NCBI RefSeq assembly: GCF_000347035.1 | Contig: NZ_ANIJ01000005.1 | Location: 1 to 64,000, forward strand | DNA length: 64,000 nucleotides | Source of the DNA: Leptospira sp. B5-022 | GTDB lineage: Bacteria > Spirochaetota > Leptospiria > Leptospirales > Leptospiraceae | Direction of reading: 5' to 3' | In this document: positions 56,310-64,000 of the stretch, one piece after another | Position numbering within the stretch: the first letter of the stretch is position 1 | Layout of the letters: every line of letters starts with the position of its first letter | The notes under the pieces: generated by a model | Told to the model about the DNA's origin: nothing | The model's input: only the letters and a program-made list of their open reading frames with translations | The model's database searches: none | Translations under genes and position numbers: made by a program

Positions 56310-56657
56310 ATGGAAAAGAATATTTTTTTATACGATGGAGACTGCGGTTTTTGTTCCGGTCTCGCCTCCCGCTTGTCTGAAATTTCCTTAGACAAAAACA
56401 TAAAATTCGTGAGTTTTAGAGGTCTTTCTACCCAGGATCTGAAAGAACTGCATCCAAGTTTAGAGCCTAAATTCGTAGCAGGGAATGTACAATTGATCTC
56501 CGGAAACATGAGATATCCCGGATTTTTTGCGGTCCGAAAACTTTCTCATTCTTTAAAAGGTTGGAGATGGATTTCTCCGCTTCTCTATCTTCCCTTGGTC
56601 CCTCTGCTCGGGATGATTGTGATGAATCTATTAAAATCGATTCGATCCAAGGTTTAG
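56310..56657 (+). CDS. DCC-family thiol-disulfide oxidoreductase (DUF393)
   Basis: A 115-residue protein beginning with [10 protein letters not shown], the D-G-x-C-x-x-C signature that names the DCC family, and with a C-terminal hydrophobic stretch (about 88-108). The fold is thioredoxin-like. The function is not established. It starts one base after the preceding stop and probably shares its transcript. The 3' end overlaps the stop of the convergent diiron gene by 4 bases. Confidence 0.82.
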   Translation: MEKNIFLYDGDCGFCSGLASRLSEISLDKNIKFVSFRGLSTQDLKELHPSLEPKFVAGNVQLISGNMRYPGFFAVRKLSHSLKGWRWISPLLYLPLVPLLGMIVMNLLKSIRSKV

Positions 56658-57331
56658 CGAGAGAGCTGAGACACCGTCTTCTTTAGACCTTCATAAAATA
56701 CTAAACGTGCATCCAATGCAAGTTTAGATCCTTCTCTTACTTTTTGCATTTTTTCAGGATCCGTTGCCACGGATTCTATCAACCTAAACATTTTTTCAGA
56801 ATGAGATTCGTCAGCATCCAGATTCACTTGGAAAAATTTTCCTTCGGGAAGTATAATCCTGGACTTCAGATCAGAATAAGACTTATACATTCTGGAATAT
56901 TCCAATTTTAGAAGATACTCATTTGCCGGTCCAAGCGCTCCCAGGGCGGAATAAAAATCGGTTGTCGTAATTCTTTTCATCAGATCCAGATAAGCTTTTG
57001 TTTCCGGAAGTATATCCTCCTGTGTGACTGCCTCTCCCATCTCGTAGAGAAACTTTCTAAGAATAGAAACATGTGAATCTTCTTCTTTTCCTTCCCCCAA
57101 TTCTTCCCAGATATTTTGTACTAGAACTATCTTAGAAGGCACAAAATTGGTGAGAGCGGCAGTGTTTAAGAACCAGTTCACGAAATCCACCGATACAAAA
57201 TATTCCTGCTTCAACCAAAGAAGAAGGTCGGACTTTTCCATCCTTTCTTCTTTTTCCTCCAACCATCGATTTGCAGTCAATACGGGGTGGTATCGGACCT
57301 GGTCTATCAATTCTTCTCGAAACGTTTTCAT
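56654..57331 (-). CDS. Haem-oxygenase-like diiron protein (CADD/PqqC type)
   Basis: A 225-residue helical protein. The iron-binding pattern of haem-oxygenase-like diiron oxidases is visible: [15 protein letters not shown] (E80, H87), E138 in [10 protein letters not shown], and the DADESH segment (D174, H177). In CADD-type enzymes the position four residues before that Asp is His; here it is N170, so one ligand differs. Relatives cleave or oxidise amino or fatty acids using O2. I start at the ATG that overlaps the ATP-grasp stop by 4 bases, which marks tight coupling. Third gene of the aminomutase operon. Confidence 0.78.
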   Translation of the reverse strand: MKTFREELIDQVRYHPVLTANRWLEEKEERMEKSDLLLWLKQEYFVSVDFVNWFLNTAALTNFVPSKIVLVQNIWEELGEGKEEDSHVSILRKFLYEMGEAVTQEDILPETKAYLDLMKRITTTDFYSALGALGPANEYLLKLEYSRMYKSYSDLKSRIILPEGKFFQVNLDADESHSEKMFRLIESVATDPEKMQKVREGSKLALDARLVFYEGLKKTVSQLSR

Positions 57332-58488
57332 CCGTCGATCCCGCTCGTTTGTTTTTCTATTTTCAGTTTGGAATAGAGAAATCTTTCTGTTAAAAATTCT
57401 TCTCTCGCGATCTCCAATAATTCTTTCATCAGATCGGAATACGTTCCGAAACTTTTCGAATAACAGATCGGAAAACTGCTGTAATACGAAGATAAGCCGG
57501 GAGTCAGATTCCATTCCAAAAACATCGGTTTGCCTTCCGAGTCGGCTTTCCAATCCAATCGGACCGCTCCGGAAGTTTGGAGTAGTTTACATAATTCTAA
57601 TGAATTCTTTTGGATATACTCCGATCTTTCCTTTTCCAGATCGAAATATAATTTTTCAGGCATACTCAGCTTTGTTTTGGTAATTTCTCCGTATAAACTT
57701 TCGCTAGAATTTTCCAACCCAATCCTTGCTACCTGACTTGCCTTGTAACCAAACGTTGGGGAACCGATGACTGCCAATGTCCATTCTTCTCCCGGCAAAT
57801 AAGATTCACAGATCCAGGAGGAATATTCTTGGAATTTGGTTTGGAAAAATTGGTCCAAGGCTGCTTTGTCATTGATCCGGTTTTCTTCTCCCACTCCTAA
57901 GCTAGAGCCTTCGAATCTGGGTTTGAAGAATACTGGGAATTCTGATTCCTTAGGAAGTCTCGCTCCGCGGAATGTGGAATCCAAATTCCGTGGCAAGTTC
58001 CGCACCTCTTTCTGATCAGCAAGCGAATCCATATTCCGCGGCCTATTGGAGCGCGATGTAGTATCTTCGACAAATTCCTTCTCCCAGATCATCCAGGGAC
58101 TGGTAGGAACACCTGCAGATCCACAAAACAGTTTAGAAAGATGTTTGTCCAAGCTCAGACTCTGGGCATAGACATCCGAACCGGTATGCGGAAATCCGAA
58201 ATATTCCGCAAGCCCCGGAAGTAAAGCCTCTCTATTCCGAGAGCGGAAACCTTCTACCAAATGGAATAGAACAGGTCGATCCCCGGGCTCTAAGGAAGAA
58301 TAATCGGAGAGTTTTTGTAGTAGCTTCGACGGAAATTCAATGATTTCCACTTTCTCCCCTAACTCTTCGAGAGTCCGTTTGATCTCTTGGACTGAATTTA
58401 TATCTTCCCATTCTTGCGCATCTTTTGGATTCATATCAGAACTTTGGATATCTGCTACGATCAAAACGGAAGGAGAATGTGAATTCAT
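57328..58488 (-). CDS. ATP-grasp ligase related to D-Ala-D-Ala ligase
   Basis: A 386-residue ATP-grasp protein. The D-Ala-D-Ala ligase-like pattern shows in [36 protein letters not shown] sequence, [36 protein letters not shown] and [12 protein letters not shown] (metal-binding end with N). About 45 extra residues after the DKHLSKL segment derive from an in-frame repeat. It does not look like the housekeeping Ddl. It overlaps both neighbours by 4 bases, so it probably couples an amino acid, perhaps beta-lysine, to another group; this is inference. Confidence 0.75.
   Translation of the reverse strand: MNSHSPSVLIVADIQSSDMNPKDAQEWEDINSVQEIKRTLEELGEKVEIIEFPSKLLQKLSDYSSLEPGDRPVLFHLVEGFRSRNREALLPGLAEYFGFPHTGSDVYAQSLSLDKHLSKLFCGSAGVPTSPWMIWEKEFVEDTTSRSNRPRNMDSLADQKEVRNLPRNLDSTFRGARLPKESEFPVFFKPRFEGSSLGVGEENRINDKAALDQFFQTKFQEYSSWICESYLPGEEWTLAVIGSPTFGYKASQVARIGLENSSESLYGEITKTKLSMPEKLYFDLEKERSEYIQKNSLELCKLLQTSGAVRLDWKADSEGKPMFLEWNLTPGLSSYYSSFPICYSKSFGTYSDLMKELLEIAREEFLTERFLYSKLKIEKQTSGIDG
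57965..58041. repeat. In-frame repeat inside the ATP-grasp gene
   Basis: GAATCCAAATTCCGTGG (57977-57993) and GAATCCATATTCCGCGG (58025-58041) are near-identical direct repeats 48 bases, 16 codons, apart. The first also pairs with CCGCGGAAT just before it. The repeat accounts for the extra stretch in the ligase (PRNMDSL and PRNLDSTF). Confidence 0.5.
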
Positions 58489-59777
58489 TTTCCGGATTCT
58501 CCTAAAGGACCGAGGCCTTTCCATGCGGAATAGGAATTCTGTAGTAACTTCGACCAGGTTTCCTCGCTGATCTCCGGATAAATTTCCTCATATTCGCTGT
58601 CCACCGGCTCGGGACTCAAATGGTAGGTCCCTCTCACAGCAGATCGGAACACATGATTGCGAGTAGGTTTATGAAATCCAAGATACCAATTCGGGCCGAG
58701 ACTCACCTTTCCACCACCTCCGGGAAGATCGTTTACAAATTGTGGAATCCCCATACCCGCAACTTTCCCGCGCATATATTCAATAATTTGAATCCCTTTT
58801 GCAAGAGGAGTCCTGAAACCGCGGGAACCAGGGATCAATTCCGGATCATACATATAATACGCGCGGATCCTAAGTTCTAGAAGTTTTCGATGGAGCCTAA
58901 GCATTGTTTCTCCATCATCATTGATCCCTTTTAGGATCACAGATTGGTTTCCTACACTCACTCCCGCTTTTAGGAGTTTGAGGATCGCTTCCTTTGCTTC
59001 GGAGGTGCATTCTTTCTCATGATTAAATTGAGTATTACAAAATATGGATAAACGATCCGTATTATGGGATTCTATGATCTTGCATAAATCGTTTGTGATC
59101 CTCATAGGAAGTGTGACAGGATTTCTTGTTCCCAATCTGCAAATTTTAACATGAGGGATCTTTTCTAAATTTTCCAAGATCCAATCTATTTTGGAGTCCG
59201 AAAGATTGAGAGGATCTCCTCCGGAGATCACAACATCCGAAATTTCCGGATGATTTCGAATATAATCAAAACATAATTCCAGATCCGCAGTTTCCATTCT
59301 TTCCGTTGAATCGGAAACCTTTCTCCCTCTCATACAATGCCTGCAATATACGGAACATTCATGATTCGAAAAAAGTAATACTCTGTCCGGATACATATGA
59401 GTGAGTCCCTTGACGGGAGAAAGATCCTCTTCATGCAAAGGATCTAATGACTCTTCCGGCGAGAAGAAGGACTCTTCCTTTCTTGGGACGATCATTTTTC
59501 GGATAGGACAATTCGGATCTTCCGGGTCGGAGAGAGACAGATAATAAGGAGTAGTTCCAACATTCAGTCGGATGGTTTCTTCGATCCCGATCTTTTCGGA
59601 TTCGGTTAATTGAAAATATTTGGAAAGGTCTTCCGCCCTCACTCTTTTTTGGAGTTGAGCCTTGTAATCGGTCCAGACAAAAGAAGAATATAAACTCTTT
59701 CTAGAATCTGCAGGCGACTCTAGATCCGCTATTCCCCGGTTTTTTCCTAACTTCTCCATCCGGAACTCTTTTCCCAT
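58485..59777 (-). CDS. kamA: Lysine 2,3-aminomutase family radical SAM enzyme
   Basis: A 430-residue enzyme in the KamA family. The iron-sulfur motif is [13 protein letters not shown] near residue 140. The PLP-binding lysine is in PGGGGK near 352. The acidic residues that hold the substrate epsilon-amino group in lysine aminomutases can be placed at MYDPELIPG and [10 protein letters not shown], so lysine is the likely substrate. The start is uncertain between two ATGs six codons apart; neither has a strong ribosome site. It is first in an operon with an ATP-grasp ligase and a diiron protein, not with the beta-lysine acetyltransferase of the osmolyte pathway. Confidence 0.85.
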   Translation of the reverse strand: MGKEFRMEKLGKNRGIADLESPADSRKSLYSSFVWTDYKAQLQKRVRAEDLSKYFQLTESEKIGIEETIRLNVGTTPYYLSLSDPEDPNCPIRKMIVPRKEESFFSPEESLDPLHEEDLSPVKGLTHMYPDRVLLFSNHECSVYCRHCMRGRKVSDSTERMETADLELCFDYIRNHPEISDVVISGGDPLNLSDSKIDWILENLEKIPHVKICRLGTRNPVTLPMRITNDLCKIIESHNTDRLSIFCNTQFNHEKECTSEAKEAILKLLKAGVSVGNQSVILKGINDDGETMLRLHRKLLELRIRAYYMYDPELIPGSRGFRTPLAKGIQIIEYMRGKVAGMGIPQFVNDLPGGGGKVSLGPNWYLGFHKPTRNHVFRSAVRGTYHLSPEPVDSEYEEIYPEISEETWSKLLQNSYSAWKGLGPLGESGK

Positions 59778-59842
59778 CCTTATGCCCGCGCAGGGAAAAT
59801 CAAGCGAAGGAAAAAAGGAATGCCTCGAATTCCCCGACCAAA

Positions 59843-60529
59843 ATGATTGTATTGCTAATGGATTGGAATCCCAAACGGATCCGCGCACTTGCCTTCGATG
59901 TGGACGGAACCCTATTTTCTTCGGAAGGAATCATTTTAGAAACCTATGCGGAAGCAATCCGCAGATTTTCTACGAACTCTCGGATCCCACTCGAGGTCCC
60001 GAATCGGGACAGGATCATGCTAGAGATCGGAAAACCGGTCAAAACCATCTTTTTGAACCTGGTTCCACAACTCAAAGAGTCCGAAAGAGACCAGATCTCC
60101 GACTCCGTTCTGGAACTTTTAGTGTCTAAGATCCGACAAGGAGAAGGTGAATTCTACCCTAAGGTCAAAGAAACAGTCACTTCCCTCAAAAATAAGGGCT
60201 ATCTCATCTTAGCTGCCTCGAATGGCAGAAGGCCCTATGTAGAAACCATCCTGGAAGTCGCAGGGATCCTGCCCTTATTCGATCCGATTGTGGTCCTGGA
60301 TAATGAGAAGATCAAAACCAAACCGGATATCGTCGCCAAATACATCCGAGATTATTCCTTTTCTCCTGACGAGATCTTGATGATCGGGGACAGAAGTTCC
60401 GACCATGAAGCGGCTCGCAAAAACGGAAGCCCATTCGCGTTCTGCGCCTATGGCCACGCTCCTGAGGGAGAAATCCCGGACTGGGAAGTGAGTCTGGCCC
60501 AATTGGAAGACCTGGATCGAATATTCTGA
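59843..60529 (+). CDS. HAD-family hydrolase
   Basis: A 228-residue HAD phosphatase. Motif I is [12 protein letters not shown] near residue 18, motif II is in LAASNGR, the motif III lysine is in KTKPDIV and motif IV is [13 protein letters not shown] cap domain sits between motifs I and II, placing it with the phosphoglycolate-phosphatase-like group; substrate unknown. The start could be the first ATG or one five codons later. It is divergent from kamA with about 65 bases between. Confidence 0.85.
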   Translation: MIVLLMDWNPKRIRALAFDVDGTLFSSEGIILETYAEAIRRFSTNSRIPLEVPNRDRIMLEIGKPVKTIFLNLVPQLKESERDQISDSVLELLVSKIRQGEGEFYPKVKETVTSLKNKGYLILAASNGRRPYVETILEVAGILPLFDPIVVLDNEKIKTKPDIVAKYIRDYSFSPDEILMIGDRSSDHEAARKNGSPFAFCAYGHAPEGEIPDWEVSLAQLEDLDRIF

Positions 60530-60586
60530 TCTATTTTCCTCGGAAAAAGAGAGAAGGCGGTTTCCGGATCGGCCGAAAATTGTATT

Positions 60587-61420
60587 GTGCCCGAATCGGA
60601 TAAACTTAAATCGCTTCTTTATATCCTGACGGGGGCTCTATTCGTTTTAGTATTATTGGATAAGTCCATGGGGAATAAGAATAACACCCCCGCCGGACAA
60701 GAATCCCCATCTTTTTTTTCCAGATTTAATACCATCGGAAAAACAAATCCGTTATCCCCCTCTTCTTCTGAGAATAAAGGCAAACAAACCCATGAACAAT
60801 TAATGGACCAGGCAGAAGATGAAATTTTGACCGAGTTAATGCAGAATGGAGAAAGTTCTTTCGATGAATCCGCTCAGGCTGACTCCAACGATCCGGAAGA
60901 AATGTTTATCCCTATCGTCGAAATGCCTAAACCGGAATTGGCATCCGGTCCTTCTCGCAATATTCGTTTGGATCATTCTCCAGGAGAGATCAAACTGTAC
61001 TTTCTGAAATTTTACGGAAGAGGGAACAAAAGTCACTCTAGGCTTGTTCAGATCAAAAGGAAATTCGACCAAGGAGATAAGATCCTTTTTATTATGAAAG
61101 AACTCACCAAGGGACCCTCTGCGGAGGAAAAAACCCAAGGCGTTTTAAATGCACTTCCGAATCGAATGGAATATTCCAAAGAATATTCCTTGGAGAATGG
61201 AGTATTAAAATTGTATCTCGGTCCGGACTTTGAAGCGGGTGCCGGTCCTGAACTTCTAAAAGATCGAGTGGATCAGATCTGCTATAGCATTCTGGAAAAC
61301 TCGGACCTCAGAGGGATCCGACTTTATATTAACGGAAAGCAGGTTCGTTCTTTAGGCGGTGTAGGACTTCCTATCCCGGAAGTGTTAACTAAGAATCCAA
61401 GAAAGATCGCAACTCTCTAA
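60587..61420 (+). CDS. GerMN-domain protein, membrane anchored
   Basis: A 277-residue protein with one N-terminal hydrophobic segment (about 8-25), a long polar linker and a C-terminal GerMN domain from about 140 (EIKLYFLKFYGRGNKSHSRL, ILFIMKELTKGPSAEEK, LKLYLGPDFEAG, IRLYINGKQVRSLGG). GerMN domains occur in lipoproteins and anchored proteins of envelope or spore coats; no spores are made here, so a cell-envelope role is likely. The start is GTG without a clear ribosome site. Confidence 0.75.
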   Translation: MPESDKLKSLLYILTGALFVLVLLDKSMGNKNNTPAGQESPSFFSRFNTIGKTNPLSPSSSENKGKQTHEQLMDQAEDEILTELMQNGESSFDESAQADSNDPEEMFIPIVEMPKPELASGPSRNIRLDHSPGEIKLYFLKFYGRGNKSHSRLVQIKRKFDQGDKILFIMKELTKGPSAEEKTQGVLNALPNRMEYSKEYSLENGVLKLYLGPDFEAGAGPELLKDRVDQICYSILENSDLRGIRLYINGKQVRSLGGVGLPIPEVLTKNPRKIATL

Positions 61421-61650
61421 AAAGAAAATCTACAAAGTAAATTTTATTCTTCTATTCGTTGGGTTGTATATCCCTTAATTTTAGTTTCCATAAGTCTTTC
61501 CTTTTTCGAATTTTTACTCACATTGGGATCAGCAATTTCCAAAGAAAAAACGGCGGATCAGGAAAAATTCAAAAGTTTATTGTTCTGATTTCTTGCATCT
61601 ATCTTTCTAGTATTCCTAGGTATACTTTGGCCTTTTTTGCTATTGTAGAA
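61421..61650 (+). pseudogene. Possible remnant of a small membrane-protein gene
   Basis: In the frame continuing from the GerMN stop, membrane-like sequence (YPLILVSISLSFFEFLLT, then KEKTADQEKFKSLLF) reaches a TGA and continues after it with FLASIFLVFLGILWPFLLL before a TAG. No ATG, GTG or TTG opens it upstream of the first helix. It looks like a decayed gene, but chance hydrophobic coding cannot be excluded. Confidence 0.3.
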
Positions 61651-61673
61651 AGACTGTATTTCAGAGGATTATA

Positions 61674-61988
61674 ATGGGAAAGTTTTTTAGCACGGATCTA
61701 GGAAGACTTAGGCTTCTAGGATTTTTAGAGGGAAGTTCTTTACTTCTACTGGTTTTCGTCGGAGTACCTCTTAAATACGGGTTAGGAATCCCTGACTTAG
61801 TCAAAATAGTCGGTCCAATCCACGGAGGACTTTTTCTATTATTCCTCCTACAAACATTCAATTTCTCCATTGAAAACTCTTGGAGTTTTAAAAAAAGGAC
61901 CTGGATCGTACTCTTGGCATCAAGTATCCCGTTCGGAACATTCTATGTGGATAAAACCATATTGAAAAATCTATCCGAAAAGGAATAA
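61674..61988 (+). CDS. DUF3817 membrane protein
   Basis: A 104-residue protein with three or four hydrophobic helices. GRLRLLGFLEGSSLLLLVF near the start, PLKYGLGIPDLVKIVGPIHG in the middle and PFGTFYVDK near the end are the DUF3817 pattern. No function is assigned to the family. GAGGA lies 6 bases before the ATG. Confidence 0.85.
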   Translation: MGKFFSTDLGRLRLLGFLEGSSLLLLVFVGVPLKYGLGIPDLVKIVGPIHGGLFLLFLLQTFNFSIENSWSFKKRTWIVLLASSIPFGTFYVDKTILKNLSEKE

Positions 61989-61992
61989 GTTT

Positions 61993-62008
61993 TGTCGGTA
62001 TTCCAATC
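61993..62008. repeat. 16-bp near-palindrome TGTCGGTATTCCAATC
   Basis: A weaker member of the dispersed family, just after the DUF3817 stop and 145 bases before the diguanylate cyclase. Confidence 0.35.
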
Positions 62009-62152
62009 TTCTGACAAATACGCCAATCTTTTGTCTGGAATTTTTTTGACTAAATTCGGATTCGTCCTTGCCGCAAGATAGGTTCTATTCGAACGCTGGT
62101 CTTATTATGGAGGTTTTTATCCAAGAGACCTTCCATGCGGAAATAAAAACAA

Positions 62153-63403
62153 ATGTTCAAGTGGTTCCCAGGCATAGACCGAAGAATTCGCTTACTGTCA
62201 AAGCGAATCTTCTTTAATCGATATCCTCAAGGATTTTTAGAGACCAATTGGAGCGAAATTCGCCAATCTTTGGTTGCCCACTATTCTCTCTGTATCGTAA
62301 TCAGTTTAATCACTTATTTTCTGCCCAATTCGCGAGACTTCGAAGACGAATCTCTCCTTTTTCTTCAATCCAGCAGGATCACGTTAATCGTTCTTTCCCT
62401 TGTTTTTTTATGGAGACATGCCCGTAAAAAGGATTGGGTCCCTAAAAAACTGGAATTCTACAAAGTTTGGACCTCATCTACACTTCTCATTTCATTCTTT
62501 CCTTTCTTATATTTGGATAAGGTCCACTACAATGTCTATCTACATCAAGCATCTGCGATCTTACTCAGTATGAATCTTCTTCTTTGGTTGACCACTACCA
62601 CAGCGGTTGCCACAAATTTAGTATTCTGTCTGATGTTCCTAGGTATCTGCTACTTGGGAGATTCTCCTATTGAAGTAATGAAAGAATTTCCGATCCTTCT
62701 CACCTATCTTTTCGTAGGTACTTTCGGAAATGTGATCATGAATTATTGGAGAACTATGGATTACCGAGATAAAAGAAAATTATACGGTGCCGTTCTCAGG
62801 CTTAAGGCCAAAAATCTGCATATTAGAATGATCTCCAACTTGGACGATCTCACCGATCTTTATAACCGCAGGTATTTGATAGAACAATTCGATATCTTCA
62901 AGAAGAGAGCAAGACGCCATCAGTTCCAAATGGCACTTGTGATCTTGGATCTGGATCATTTAAAAGAGATCAATGATAAGTACGGACACATGGTCGGTGA
63001 CGAGGCTCTGCAAACTCTTTCCGCAGTCATGAAATCCAGAGTCAGGTCCACGGATATTTGTGCACGAATCGGTGGAGATGAGTTCTGTGTTCTTTTGGAT
63101 TCGGTAGATCCTAAAAGTCTAAAAACTTTATGCGAGTCTTTGCGGAAAGGTGTGGAATCTCATCCACTTTCCATCCAAGATACGAACGGCAAGCCGGTGA
63201 ATATCACCGTATCCATAGGCGCTGCCATTCTATCTTATGATGAGGATTTTACTTTCGACGATCTATACCAATCCATAGACTCGGGATTATATAAATCCAA
63301 ATCCGCCGGTAGGAACCGAGTAACGATAGTAGAAGCTACGAAGCTGAATACTAAGGTTGATCTTTCTGTTTCTTGGCCGGAGGAAGTTCGTATATATAAG
63401 TAA
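62153..63403 (+). CDS. Membrane-bound diguanylate cyclase (GGDEF)
   Basis: A 416-residue protein that would make cyclic di-GMP. The N-terminal half has about six hydrophobic helices (40-200). The catalytic domain begins at LTDLYNRRYL, and the signature RIGGDEFCVLL lies near residue 306. The inhibitory site R-S-T-D stands exactly five residues before GGDEF, so product feedback is expected. The last 53 bases overlap the tail of the convergent lipoprotein gene. The ribosome site is weak. Confidence 0.92.
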   Translation: MFKWFPGIDRRIRLLSKRIFFNRYPQGFLETNWSEIRQSLVAHYSLCIVISLITYFLPNSRDFEDESLLFLQSSRITLIVLSLVFLWRHARKKDWVPKKLEFYKVWTSSTLLISFFPFLYLDKVHYNVYLHQASAILLSMNLLLWLTTTTAVATNLVFCLMFLGICYLGDSPIEVMKEFPILLTYLFVGTFGNVIMNYWRTMDYRDKRKLYGAVLRLKAKNLHIRMISNLDDLTDLYNRRYLIEQFDIFKKRARRHQFQMALVILDLDHLKEINDKYGHMVGDEALQTLSAVMKSRVRSTDICARIGGDEFCVLLDSVDPKSLKTLCESLRKGVESHPLSIQDTNGKPVNITVSIGAAILSYDEDFTFDDLYQSIDSGLYKSKSAGRNRVTIVEATKLNTKVDLSVSWPEEVRIYK

Positions 63404-63749
63404 GCTCGCAGTATTCTCCGTCACCGAAATATTTCTGCTCTTTTTGTTCCAAGAAGAATTGTCTATGCTTCTGGTCCGATTCCAACTCGTCCAGTCTTTG
63501 GGTGACTTGCAGTTTTGCAGCTTCGCAGGAAGTTTTTTTCATTTTGAAAAAGTCCTGCTCTTCGACGGAAGGAACAGAGGCTCTTCCGATGGCCACGAAT
63601 TGGTATTTATGAGGACCTAAGGTTTTTACGCTGACTCCCGTATCCATATGGATCCGATCTCGTTGTGAATCCAAACAATTCGATACAAAGAATAAAAATC
63701 CACAAATCGCGGATAACTGTAGTATTTTAGAGCTCAAAAATTTTTTCAT
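63351..63749 (-). CDS. Lipoprotein, function unknown
   Basis: A 132-residue precursor. A hydrophobic signal runs to LFFVSNC (lipobox-like, cysteine near residue 25), then a mature domain with KTLGPHKYQFVAIGRASVPS, which looks beta-rich, a helical FLEQKEQKYFGDG and two cysteines (SCEAAK and EYCELTY). GGGGGAAG stands just before the ATG. The 3' end overlaps the end of the diguanylate cyclase gene for 53 bases. I do not recognise a family. Confidence 0.7.
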   Translation of the reverse strand: MKKFLSSKILQLSAICGFLFFVSNCLDSQRDRIHMDTGVSVKTLGPHKYQFVAIGRASVPSVEEQDFFKMKKTSCEAAKLQVTQRLDELESDQKHRQFFLEQKEQKYFGDGEYCELTYIYELPPAKKQKDQP

Positions 63750-63840
63750 TCTTCCCCCGTTCGAATCTATCTATTTAGGAAAGGTAACGGACTGAAGTCA
63801 CTTGGATTTTTGGAAAAAAATATCATCTTACCAAAAAAGA

Positions 63841-64000
63841 TCATACTGCGGAAAGTTCCCTTCCCTCGTATCTTTCGTAATTATAGAGAAGGTCTCTTCT
63901 TTTAGGAGTAAATCCGCCTTCTTTCAGAAATTTGACCGCTTCCTTTTCCGTCTTCAAACCGAAGGAACGTAACACATTTTCCTCGATCACTACGGAAGAA
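63841..64000 (-). CDS. C-terminal end of a probable aminofutalosine synthase (MqnE-like), cut by the window
   Basis: Only the last 52 residues are present; the gene continues beyond the right edge. The end reads [20 protein letters not shown] then [13 protein letters not shown] and stop. The pattern of a helix, G-x-P-x-x-R-D-x-x-Y-N and a short tail resembles the C-terminus of MqnE/MqnC-type radical SAM enzymes of the futalosine menaquinone route, which Leptospira uses. The fragment is too short for certainty. Confidence 0.4.
   Translation of the reverse strand, partial: SSVVIEENVLRSFGLKTEKEAVKFLKEGGFTPKRRDLLYNYERYEGRELSAV

Noticed and set aside
57328..58488. Housekeeping D-alanine-D-alanine ligase
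   Set aside because: It sits in an aminomutase operon, has a large insertion and diverges around the substrate region, so a different amino-acid ligase is more likely.
58485..59777. EpmB-type EF-P modification enzyme
   Set aside because: It is longer than EpmB and is in an operon with ligase and diiron genes rather than with EpmA or EF-P; not fully excluded.
61459..61674. 71-codon plus-strand frame between GerMN and DUF3817 genes
   Set aside because: The more membrane-like sequence is in another frame and this one has no ribosome site or motif; treated as chance.

Overview
The window is spirochaete DNA, almost certainly Leptospira. The evidence is a periplasmic-flagellum rod and ring operon, many lipoproteins with loose spirochaetal lipoboxes, a probable DUF1564-type protein (a family I know only from Leptospira), arsenosugar-type genes, and overall protein flavour. 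Base composition looks moderate and even. Aromatic-type catabolic genes, a full Kdp potassium pump and orphan metal efflux suggest an environmental or intermediate lineage, but that is inference. I see no phage, no transposase, no CRISPR array, and no rRNA or tRNA gene.

Layout. 0.1-1.0 kb: flagellar rod gene flgF. 1.0-1.6 kb: a repeat-rich gap. 1.6-6.8 kb: a tightly overlapping rightward operon of an ATP-grasp enzyme, two methyltransferases, a BrkB/YihY membrane protein with an inserted beta-propeller, and a small membrane protein. 6.8-13.8 kb: a leftward operon of flavin hydroxylase, extradiol-type dioxygenase, FAH-family hydrolase, short-chain dehydrogenase and sulfatase, divergent from a TetR regulator. 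A perfect 30-bp palindrome lies between operon and regulator. 13.8-17.7 kb: flgG-flgA-flgH-flgI-flgJ. 18-19.1 kb: an orphan DNA methyltransferase. 19.3-22.9 kb: a membrane protein coupled to a class D beta-lactamase-like lipoprotein with a broken active site, then a cation/proton antiporter. 23-30.8 kb: kdpFABCDE, including a 27-residue kdpF.

31-35 kb: a nitroreductase with its divergent TetR regulator, a lipoprotein, and arsenosugar genes (arsS plus its peroxidase-like partner). 35-42 kb: a membrane glycosyltransferase-like protein, a class III nucleotide cyclase, a methyltransferase and an orphan CzcA/CusA pump. 42-46.8 kb: an aldo/keto reductase-TetR operon, a tandem ThyX-like protein and a sugar-dehydrogenase lipoprotein. 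47-52.7 kb: an M20 amidohydrolase, repeat-rich gaps, and a thiolase-like / heptosyltransferase-like / Xaa-Pro peptidase operon. 52.8-56.7 kb: bacterioferritin, a THUMP RNA methyltransferase with a repetitive basic arm, an N-acetylglutamate synthase-like protein and a DCC protein. 56.7-59.8 kb: a three-gene operon of lysine 2,3-aminomutase, ATP-grasp ligase and haem-oxygenase-like diiron protein. The right end holds a HAD phosphatase, a GerMN protein, a DUF3817 protein, a diguanylate cyclase, a lipoprotein and the tail of a probable aminofutalosine synthase.

Three systems deserve most attention: the putative aryl-sulfate/aromatic operon under a palindromic operator, the aminomutase-ligase-diiron operon that looks like a small-molecule pathway, and the propeller-bearing BrkB protein. 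Several enzymes keep their fold but have lost canonical catalytic residues. Three families of dispersed intergenic repeats run across the window.
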